Assembly (NCBI GenBank): GCA_003486665.1
Contig: DNGF01000028.1
Location: forward strand, 829-14,738
From: Oscillospiraceae bacterium
Lineage (GTDB): Bacteria > Bacillota > Clostridia > Oscillospirales > Acutalibacteraceae
Length of the DNA: 13,910 nt
Direction: 5' to 3'
A program made the position numbers and the translations under genes. Shown here one piece after another: positions 1 through 5,627 of this stretch (the first letter of the stretch is position 1; each line of letters starts with the position of its first letter). Below the pieces are notes generated by a model, which saw only the letters and a program-made list of their open reading frames with translations, did no database searches and was not told the DNA's origin.

Positions 1-2225
1 GTGTATGTTCCTACAACTTCATTTGTGTCGGCGTCTTTCCAGTATACAAAATACAGGGTTTGTCCGTTTGAAGTTATCTTCAAGGGAGCCTGAATTGTGA
101 CGATCGGATAGTTGATCGACTTTTCGTAATTATATACCGAGGAGGATTTACATCCTGCAACGATCTGCTTGTTGACTGCATCTGAATAATCGCTGCATAC
201 AAATTCAACATTGTTCTTTCCCAACTGTGTAGAGTATTCGTAGCCGCATTCCTTACATTTGTAGCCATAACGGATATTGCTGATCTTCACATAAACAAAA
301 TGGTGATTTTCCGCAGACTTCTTATAGTTACAGTCCATACATACGTCTTCATGCTGCATGTCGTCAATCGCCGAGCAGTAGAATCTGTGTGCTTTCTCCG
401 TGAACTGTGCAGTGTAGGTGGTTTCACCCGTTACTTCCGCGATTTCCGGCGACCAGTTGCCGAATGTGTATTCATAGCTGTCATCGCTCGGCTTTGTCGG
501 TGTATCGCCCTTATACTCCGGCGTTTCGCCGTAAGCAATGTTTTGCTGATCAAGAATCGTGCCGTCATAATTCACGAACTTGACATTAAACTTATCAGCC
601 GTCCAGTCTGCATAAAGCGTAATATCGCTCTCAAGGTCAAAATCTCTTGCCGAGCTGCCGTCCGCGTTGTAGTATTTAATGCCCTCTCCGTTCGGCTGAG
701 TGAAATAGCCGCCGAATGAGTAATGCTCACGGGTCGGGAGCGTGATCGCAGGCATAGCCTTGCCGATCGTTGCAACAACCGATGTCGTACCCGCCGTCGT
801 TGCCGACTGACTGTCAAGCGTTACCGTCTGAATTCGTTCAAGTGCATTGATGGCGTTGGTGAGATTCGCAATCGCGGTTTCAATTTCAGCCTGTGTAACT
901 TTCTGATTGTCAGCAATATCCAAAGCGGAATTATATGCGTTTTTAAAAGAAGCAAAGCTTACACTTGAATATTGCTGCTCCGAATTCAAATATCCTTTTG
1001 CTTCAAGAAGCTTTGTATTCAATTCGGTTTTATCATAGAGATAAAGAGTTAAGACAAGATTTGTGTATGCGTTATAATGGTAACCTGTTTTTGTTGCGTT
1101 TGCATTGTAGTAGCCCGAAACGGTGATATTCACGGCTTCGCCGGCATTTGGCAATGAACCGCAGATCTTAAACGGAAGATTGTAAACATCTGTTAAATAA
1201 GAAAGTCCCTTTGAATTGTCAATGGTATAATCTATGCTTCCGATTGAGCATGAAAACGAGCCTATGTCACTGCTTACTCTTATTCCTGCCCAAGACCACC
1301 CGTTTGTTCCGTTGGCGCAGAGCGATGAAACCTTATGAGAAAAGCTGATTCCGGTATCTTCAAGGCTTGAATAAGCGGTACGGTCAATATAAGCATAGGC
1401 TGCCGCAGTTGATTTGAGCAGAAAATCGGAGTCGCTCGCGGCATATTCGCCATCGGAATTATTGATATATTCACCGTTTGCACCGCCGTCAACGTTGTAT
1501 GCACTCATCACCGCGTCATAACAATACAAGTCGGTCCAATTACGGAGTATATGGTTTGTTACTGTGGTTTTTCCGCTGTCGGAACCGCCGAATGCAACAA
1601 AGCGAATTTTCAATTTATAAACAGCGTCAATATATCCGGACTGAGAATTCTGAATATCCGTCAGAAAATACAGCATATATTCAACCTGCTGACCTGCCGA
1701 AGAGGGAGTTTTGCCCGTAAATTCAAGATATTTGCTTGTTCCGTTGACCTTATTATCTTTCTTAAAATACCACTGAGTGTTCCATCCGAGGTCGCTTATT
1801 GAACACTTGCTTTTTGTGTCATCCGATGCCGTAACTTGAAGGTTAATGATTCTGGCATATGTGTCGGCAGTCATTTCGCAAAGAAGTGTGGCAGTGTACT
1901 CCGAATCATTTGCATCAACATAATAAGTTGCAACCGGAGCGTCGTCGTCGCTCATTTCTCTGACGTCGGCTTGTCCGGAAACGCCGGTCCGTTCTGTATT
2001 ATATGTATATAGATCGGTTGAAACCTCGTTTGCGCCGAGAGCCTTAACGCTTGTACCGCCAAGACAGTTTCCGGGCCAATGATGCGTTCCCGTAATGCCC
2101 GTTTCCTTGTTTCCTGTGTACGCATATTTTACCGCCGAAGATTTTATTTTCATTGTTCCGGGGAAAACCGCAAGGCAGATGATCACAGCCAGAATAACAC
2201 TTACAGCCTTTTTTAATATTTTCAT
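1..2225 (-). CDS. Secreted multidomain protein with FIVAR-like and InlB-type repeats (C-terminus outside window)
   Basis: The frame is open for 741 codons from ATG 2225 to the left edge, so the C-terminus is missing. The start is fixed by a strong AGGAGGGG ribosome-binding site 6 nt upstream and a promoter behind it. Residues 1-31 form a signal peptide: Lys-rich start, hydrophobic core VSVILAVIICLAVF, likely cut after SSA. Residues about 32-390 are Tyr/Ser/Thr/Asn-rich and not recognised. Residues about 395-465 look like a helical FIVAR-type module, ending AIANLTNAINALERI. Residues about 494-543 resemble an InlB B-repeat (Listeria-Bacteroides repeat; ends ITLYADW), and 544-610 form a second related unit starting FNVKFVNYDGTILDQQ. 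Two CxxC pairs (C629/C632 and C657/C660) follow and could bind zinc. These modules are common in surface or secreted proteins of gut Firmicutes. An adhesion or substrate-binding role is inference, and no catalytic motif was seen. Whether a cell-wall anchor follows cannot be judged. Confidence 0.88.
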   Translation of the reverse strand, partial: MKILKKAVSVILAVIICLAVFPGTMKIKSSAVKYAYTGNKETGITGTHHWPGNCLGGTSVKALGANEVSTDLYTYNTERTGVSGQADVREMSDDDAPVATYYVDANDSEYTATLLCEMTADTYARIINLQVTASDDTKSKCSISDLGWNTQWYFKKDNKVNGTSKYLEFTGKTPSSAGQQVEYMLYFLTDIQNSQSGYIDAVYKLKIRFVAFGGSDSGKTTVTNHILRNWTDLYCYDAVMSAYNVDGGANGEYINNSDGEYAASDSDFLLKSTAAAYAYIDRTAYSSLEDTGISFSHKVSSLCANGTNGWSWAGIRVSSDIGSFSCSIGSIDYTIDNSKGLSYLTDVYNLPFKICGSLPNAGEAVNITVSGYYNANATKTGYHYNAYTNLVLTLYLYDKTELNTKLLEAKGYLNSEQQYSSVSFASFKNAYNSALDIADNQKVTQAEIETAIANLTNAINALERIQTVTLDSQSATTAGTTSVVATIGKAMPAITLPTREHYSFGGYFTQPNGEGIKYYNADGSSARDFDLESDITLYADWTADKFNVKFVNYDGTILDQQNIAYGETPEYKGDTPTKPSDDSYEYTFGNWSPEIAEVTGETTYTAQFTEKAHRFYCSAIDDMQHEDVCMDCNYKKSAENHHFVYVKISNIRYGYKCKECGYEYSTQLGKNNVEFVCSDYSDAVNKQIVAGCKSSSVYNYEKSINYPIVTIQAPLKITSNGQTLYFVYWKDADTNEVVGTY

Positions 2226-2231
2226 ATGCGA

Positions 2232-2239
2232 CCCCTCCT
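2232..2239 (-). promoter_or_regulatory. Ribosome-binding site of the secreted protein
   Basis: On the minus strand AGGAGGGG lies 6 nt before ATG 2225. This near-perfect anti-16S match decides the start. It matters because the reading frame is truncated at the left edge and so cannot be judged by its length. Confidence 0.85.
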
Positions 2240-2265
2240 ATATTAAAAGATTAAATCCAAATTTT

Positions 2266-2294
2266 ATTATAACGGAATTATATAATAAAGTCAA
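2266..2294 (-). promoter_or_regulatory. Sigma-A promoter of the secreted protein
   Basis: On the minus strand, -35 TTGACT (2294-2289), a 17-nt spacer and -10 TATAAT (2271-2266). Transcription would start near 2259, giving a leader of roughly 35 nt. It points away from the purB promoter; the two -35 boxes are about 46 bases apart in the same intergenic gap. Confidence 0.75.
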
Positions 2295-2340
2295 CAAAAT
2301 CAATTAAAGTGAAGTGCAATTTTAATAACGATGCCTTTGC

Positions 2341-2369
2341 TTGACACATTGCTTTAAAGGTATTATAAT
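2341..2369 (+). promoter_or_regulatory. Consensus sigma-A promoter of the purB operon
   Basis: TTGACA (2341-2346), a 17-nt spacer, then TATAAT (2364-2369): a perfect consensus match. The start point should lie near 2376, giving an untranslated leader of only about 25 nt. That leaves no room for a purine riboswitch, so any purine control would have to act through a protein bound near the promoter. No PurR-like operator was recognised. Confidence 0.85.
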
Positions 2370-2401
2370 CTTAACATATACTACTTGAACAGAGGATTTT
2401 A

Positions 2402-3835
2402 ATGATGAAAGATACTTACGAAACCCCGCTCAATTCACGTTACGCAAGCAAGGAGATGCAATATCTCTTTTCTCCCGATTTTAAGTTTAGAACATGGCGC
2501 AAGCTTTGGATCGCGCTTGCAGAGAGCGAAATGGAGCTTGGACTGAATATAACTCAGGAGCAGGTTGACGAACTGAAAGCCCATGCCGAGGACATCAACT
2601 ATGATGTTGCAGAGGAGAGGGAGAAGCTTGTCCGTCATGACGTCATGTCCCATGTTTATGCTTACGGCGTTCAGTGTCCGAAAGCAAAGGGAATCATCCA
2701 CCTCGGAGCGACATCATGCTATGTCGGCGATAATACCGATATTATTACTATGACCGAAGCAATGAAGCTTATCCGCAAAAAGCTCGTTAATCTCATGGAC
2801 AAGCTTTCAAAGTTTGCACTGGAGTATAAGGATCTCCCGTGTCTTGGCTTTACCCATTTCCAGCCCGCTCAGCCGACAACCCTCGGCAAAAGGGCATCGC
2901 TTTGGCTTCATGATCTTCTGCTTGACTATGAACAGCTTGAATTTCAGATTTCTCAGATGAAGCTGCTCGGTTCAAAGGGTACGACCGGAACTCAGGCGAG
3001 TTTTATGGATCTTTTTGACGGCGACACCGATAAGGTAAAGGAGCTTGACAGAAAGATTACCGAGAAAATGGGCTTTAAGAATTTTTATCCCGTTTCGGGA
3101 CAGACTTATTCGAGAAAAGTGGATTCGCAGGTGCTTTTCACTCTTTCCAACATTGCTCAGTCGGCGGCTAAGTTCACAAATGATCTTCGGCTTCTTCAGC
3201 ATCTTAAGGAGGTTGAGGAGCCGTTCGGGAAGAATCAGATCGGTTCTTCGGCAATGGCATATAAGCGCAATCCGATGAGAAGCGAAAGAATTTCTTCGCT
3301 TGCCCGTTACGTTATGGCTGACGTTATGAACCCGTCGATCACAGCGGCAACTCAGTGGTTTGAGCGCACCCTTGACGATTCGGCAAACAAGCGAATCAGT
3401 GTTGCGGAGGCTTTCCTTGCCACAGACGCAATACTGGAAGTGTATATTAATATTACGGACGGTCTTGTTGTTTATCCGAAGATGATCGAGAAGCATCTCA
3501 TGGCGGAGCTTCCGTTCATGGCAACGGAAAACATTATGATGGAAGCCGTTAAGCGCGGCGGCGACCGTCAGGAGCTTCACGAAAAGATTCGCGTTCACTC
3601 AATGGCGGCGGGAAAGGTTGTCAAACAGGACGGCGGCGAAAACGATCTTCTTGAAAGAATTGCAAACGATCCCGCTTTCGGCGTTACGCTTGAACAGCTC
3701 AAGGAAATAATGAAGCCTGAGCTTTATGTCGGCAGAGCGCCTCAGCAGACAGAGGAATTTGTCGAGAACTATATTAAGCCGATAACCGAGAAATACAAGG
3801 ATATTCTCGGAATGAATGTGGAAATAAAGGTGTAA
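2402..3835 (+). CDS. purB: Adenylosuccinate lyase, animal-ADSL-like form
   Basis: 477 residues. The enzyme makes two fumarate-releasing cuts in purine synthesis: SAICAR to AICAR, and adenylosuccinate to AMP. It acts in the cytosol as a tetramer of the fumarase/aspartase superfamily. Visible family motifs are RHDVMSH, GATSCYVGDNTD, the catalytic-His segment GFTHFQPAQPTTLGKR (H152), the mobile loop GSSAMAYKRNPMRSE (I take S282/S283 as the catalytic Ser region), and QWFERTLDDSANKR. These follow human ADSL closely from memory, and the length is near the animal enzyme (about 484) rather than B. subtilis PurB (about 430). Residue A286 sits where the human loop has Pro. The start is ATG 2402, with AGAGG 6 nt upstream; a second ATG at 2405 is also possible. 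It is the first gene of a three-gene transcript with gtrA and a glycosyltransferase, not of a purine operon. Confidence 0.97.
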   Translation: MMKDTYETPLNSRYASKEMQYLFSPDFKFRTWRKLWIALAESEMELGLNITQEQVDELKAHAEDINYDVAEEREKLVRHDVMSHVYAYGVQCPKAKGIIHLGATSCYVGDNTDIITMTEAMKLIRKKLVNLMDKLSKFALEYKDLPCLGFTHFQPAQPTTLGKRASLWLHDLLLDYEQLEFQISQMKLLGSKGTTGTQASFMDLFDGDTDKVKELDRKITEKMGFKNFYPVSGQTYSRKVDSQVLFTLSNIAQSAAKFTNDLRLLQHLKEVEEPFGKNQIGSSAMAYKRNPMRSERISSLARYVMADVMNPSITAATQWFERTLDDSANKRISVAEAFLATDAILEVYINITDGLVVYPKMIEKHLMAELPFMATENIMMEAVKRGGDRQELHEKIRVHSMAAGKVVKQDGGENDLLERIANDPAFGVTLEQLKEIMKPELYVGRAPQQTEEFVENYIKPITEKYKDILGMNVEIKV

Positions 3836-3838
3836 AAT

Positions 3839-4357
3839 ATGGATAAATTTTTTGACAGCATCAATGATTTTATCGCAAAACATATAAAGAATGAAAAGGT
3901 AGTAGGTATCTGCCGTAAGGTGCTTAGCCGCGAGGTTTTTATGTACCTTGTATTCGGTGTGCTGACAACCGTTGTTTCGTGGGCGAGCTATGCTCTGTTT
4001 GACAGAATTGTCGGAAAATTTGTTGACAACAACGATATTCTTCAAGCTTCGATCGCAAATGTGCTTTCATGGATCGCGGCGGTTCTCTTTGCTTTCATTA
4101 CCAACAAGCTTTGGGTATTTGACAGCAAGAGCTGGAAGGGCGATGTTGTTTTCAAAGAGCTTGGCTCGTTTATCGCCGCAAGACTTGCAACAGGCTGTAT
4201 TGAATGGTTCGGTGTGCCTGCTCTCATGAAGCTCGGCATGGATCAGGAGCTTTTCGGAACAAAGGGAATGCTTGCAAAAATTATTGCCAGCGTACTTGTT
4301 GTTATAATCAATTATTTCTTCAGCAAGCTTCTTATTTTTAAGAAAAAGGAATCATAA
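3839..4357 (+). CDS. GtrA-family polytopic membrane protein
   Basis: 172 residues. About 35 mostly polar N-terminal residues are followed by four likely membrane segments, roughly 34-58, 66-90, 104-125 and 140-165. Family features are the first-helix motif YLVFGVLTTVVSW, FAFITNKLWVFDS at the end of helix 2, and NYFFSKLLIFKKK at the C-terminus. GtrA proteins are associated with moving polyprenyl-phosphate-linked sugars across the membrane, or with polysaccharide or teichoic-acid glycosylation; that role is known for the family, not shown here. It starts 3 nt after the purB stop, using AAAGGTG inside the end of purB as ribosome-binding site, so translation is probably coupled. The glycosyltransferase follows after another 3 nt, which supports a joint role in cell-envelope glycan synthesis. 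The substrate is unknown. Confidence 0.88.
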   Translation: MDKFFDSINDFIAKHIKNEKVVGICRKVLSREVFMYLVFGVLTTVVSWASYALFDRIVGKFVDNNDILQASIANVLSWIAAVLFAFITNKLWVFDSKSWKGDVVFKELGSFIAARLATGCIEWFGVPALMKLGMDQELFGTKGMLAKIIASVLVVIINYFFSKLLIFKKKES

Positions 4358-4360
4358 ATC

Positions 4361-5404
4361 ATGAAAAAAGTCAGCATAATTATTCCCGTTTATAACGTTG
4401 AAAAATTTCTGCCGAAGTGCCTTGAAAGCGTTATCGGTCAGACTTATGCCGACCTTGAAATTATATGCGTTGACGACGGTACTCCCGACGGGAGCGCCGC
4501 CGTCATTTTGTCTTATGCCGAAAAGGACAGGCGGGTTAAGCTGATTTCACAGAAAAATCAAGGCCTTTCGGGAGCGAGAAACACGGGAATCAAATCGGCA
4601 ACTGGCGAGTACATAGCTTTTCTTGACGGCGATGATTGGCTCGATCCCGAAACGATTGAAACTGCGGTAAGCGCAGCTGAGAAAAACAACGCCGATGTTG
4701 TTATGTGGGGTTACGTTCGCGAATTCCCCGACCGTTCGGACGAGAAGAAAATATTTGATACTGACAAGGTGTTTGACGAAAACGGCTGCCGTGAGCTGCA
4801 CAGGCGAATGACAGGGCTTTGCGGCGAGGAAACAGCCGACCCAAGCAATGCCGACTCTCTTGTGACGGCATGGGGCAAGCTCTACAGAGCCGATATTATT
4901 AAAGAAAACGGGCTTGAATTTGTCGATACAAAGCTTATCGGCACTGAGGACGCACTCTTTAATTTGCAATGCTTCGGCTTTGTTCACAGGTCGGTGTTCA
5001 TCAACCGTCCGTTTAATCATTATCGCAAGGACAACAATGTTTCGCTGACAAGGAGCTATAAATCACAGCTTTTTTCGCAGTGGAACGAGCTGTATGACCG
5101 AATGGAGAGATATATAGCCGAGAATGAATTGCCGAATGATTTCACTGTGGCGCTGGACAACCGAATTTGTTTCAGCATGATAGGCTTGGGACTGACGGAA
5201 ATGCTTAACCCGGACGGTCATATGGCGAGGATAAAAAATATCAGAAAATTTCTTGCAACACCGAGATACAGGAATGCGTACAAAAAGCTCGATATGCAAT
5301 ATCTTCCGATTTATTGGAGGCTGTTTTTCATGTTTTGCAAGCAAAGAATGGCATTTTCGGTATATATTTTGCTGATTGCAATGAAAAAAATCATAGAAAA
5401 ATAA
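4361..5404 (+). CDS. Family 2 glycosyltransferase (GT-A fold)
   Basis: 347 residues. The N-terminal GT2 domain covers about 4-110: SIIIPVYNVEKFLPKCLESV, the nucleotide-binding VDDGTPDGS (38-45, where the usual form is VDDGSTDGS), the QGLSGARNTGI segment (67-77), and the metal/nucleotide-sugar motif DGDDW (89-93). A later TEDALFNLQ segment resembles the catalytic E-D region of capsular-polysaccharide glycosyltransferases. The last 40 residues hold one hydrophobic amphipathic stretch (around FSVYILLIAMKKI) that could touch the membrane. There is no GtrB/DPM1-like pair of C-terminal helices, so it is probably not the classical GtrA partner. It is the last gene of the purB-gtrA-GT2 run. AAAGGA lies 10 nt before ATG 4361. 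It likely adds sugars to an envelope glycan; donor and acceptor are unknown. Confidence 0.9.
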   Translation: MKKVSIIIPVYNVEKFLPKCLESVIGQTYADLEIICVDDGTPDGSAAVILSYAEKDRRVKLISQKNQGLSGARNTGIKSATGEYIAFLDGDDWLDPETIETAVSAAEKNNADVVMWGYVREFPDRSDEKKIFDTDKVFDENGCRELHRRMTGLCGEETADPSNADSLVTAWGKLYRADIIKENGLEFVDTKLIGTEDALFNLQCFGFVHRSVFINRPFNHYRKDNNVSLTRSYKSQLFSQWNELYDRMERYIAENELPNDFTVALDNRICFSMIGLGLTEMLNPDGHMARIKNIRKFLATPRYRNAYKKLDMQYLPIYWRLFFMFCKQRMAFSVYILLIAMKKIIEK

Positions 5405-5433
5405 AATTTTTTATAATTTAGCGCTTTAAAGTG

Positions 5434-5462
5434 TTGACAAGTCGAAAAATGTAGTATATAAT
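5434..5462 (+). promoter_or_regulatory. Consensus sigma-A promoter of the symporter leader
   Basis: TTGACA (5434-5439), a 17-nt spacer and TATAAT (5457-5462): a perfect consensus match. The start point is expected near 5469, so the transcript opens just before the CTTTTGAAAGG segment and carries a leader of about 160 nt. A promoter this strong and apparently unregulated fits a gene controlled after initiation, as the attenuator downstream suggests. Confidence 0.85.
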
Positions 5463-5472
5463 AGGCTCATCT

Positions 5473-5550
5473 TTTGAAAGGAGAGGCAGTTATGAAGCAT
5501 AACCATTACTATTATTACTATATTTGTGACTGTCTGTTCAGCCTTTCAAA
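5473..5550 (+). promoter_or_regulatory. Alternative leader pairing that hides the leader-peptide ribosome-binding site
   Basis: TTTGAAAGG (5473-5481) is exactly complementary over 9 bases to CCTTTCAAA (5542-5550) near the end of the leader ORF. The first arm includes most of the leader ribosome-binding site. Forming this helix would cross the antiterminator topologically and free the terminator arm. It would therefore favour termination when the leader is not translated. The complementarity is seen; the function is inferred. Confidence 0.5.
5477..5483 (+). promoter_or_regulatory. Ribosome-binding site of the leader peptide
   Basis: AAAGGAG sits 8 nt before ATG 5492. A match this good in front of a 21-codon frame is the main reason for believing the short ORF is translated. 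Confidence 0.75.
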
Positions 5551-5557
5551 GCGATAA
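5492..5557 (+). CDS. Tyr/His-rich leader peptide of the symporter attenuator
   Basis: A 21-codon ORF beginning MKHNHYYYYYICDC and ending SLSKR, with stop TAA at 5555-5557. Codons 6-10 (5507-5521) are five tyrosine codons in a row, using both TAC and TAT; His occurs at codons 3 and 5. It has a good ribosome-binding site 8 nt upstream, lies inside a leader transcribed from a consensus promoter, and is followed by mutually exclusive RNA hairpins. This matches the layout of amino-acid leader peptides such as those of the enteric trp, his and pheA genes. The peptide itself probably has no function; ribosome speed on the Tyr codons would be the signal. Its arms are built into the RNA switch: codons 13-16 form the 5' antiterminator arm and the stop codon sits in the loop of an inner hairpin. 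Sensing of His is possible but less favoured by codon count. Confidence 0.8.
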   Translation: MKHNHYYYYYICDCLFSLSKR

Positions 5558-5580
5558 TTCGTTTGAAAAAACAGACGGTC
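5528..5580 (+). promoter_or_regulatory. Antiterminator hairpin of the symporter leader
   Basis: GACTGTCTGTT (5528-5538) pairs with AACAGACGGTC (5570-5580) over 11 base pairs with one G-U. Inside lies a second helix: TTTCAAA (5544-5550) with TTTGAAA (5562-5568), extended past a bulged G5551 by CGA/TCG (5552-5554 with 5559-5561) and closing a TAAT loop that contains the leader stop codon. The 3' arm shares bases 5575-5580 with the 5' arm of the terminator, so only one of the two can form. A ribosome stalled on the Tyr codons would leave the 5' arm free and allow readthrough. Confidence 0.75.
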
Positions 5581-5613
5581 TTGATCAATTACGGTCAGGA
5601 CCGTTTATTTTTT
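5573..5613 (+). terminator. Intrinsic terminator of the leader (attenuator)
   Basis: ACGGTCTTGA (5575-5584) pairs with TCAGGACCGT (5595-5604), 10 base pairs with one G-U and a 10-nt loop. G5574-T5605 and A5573-T5606 extend the helix. It is followed by TTATTTTTT up to 5613. It lies between the leader peptide and the symporter's GAGGAGG ribosome-binding site (5614-5620), on the same strand as both. It therefore ends transcription before the structural gene rather than after an upstream one. Confidence 0.85.
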
Positions 5614-5627
5614 GAGGAGGTTATTTT

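Noticed and set aside
1563..1589. Walker A-like GGSDSGKTT at residues 213-221 of the secreted protein
   Set aside because: It lies in an exported Ser/Thr-rich region with no Walker B or other ATPase motif, so it is a chance match.
2972..3598. 208-codon minus-strand open frame inside purB
   Set aside because: It is antisense to strongly conserved purB sequence, has Cys/Arg/His-rich composition typical of a shadow frame, no family motif and no credible ribosome-binding site.
5418..5433. Palindrome around GCGCTTTAAAGTGT as a terminator for the glycosyltransferase
   Set aside because: It has no loop, relies on G-U pairs and lacks a following T-run; it runs directly into the next -35 box.
5463..5627. 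T-box riboswitch for tRNA-Tyr before the symporter
   Set aside because: The leader is only about 160 nt, no T-box consensus or specifier stem-loop could be found, and a translated Tyr-rich ORF explains the arrangement better.
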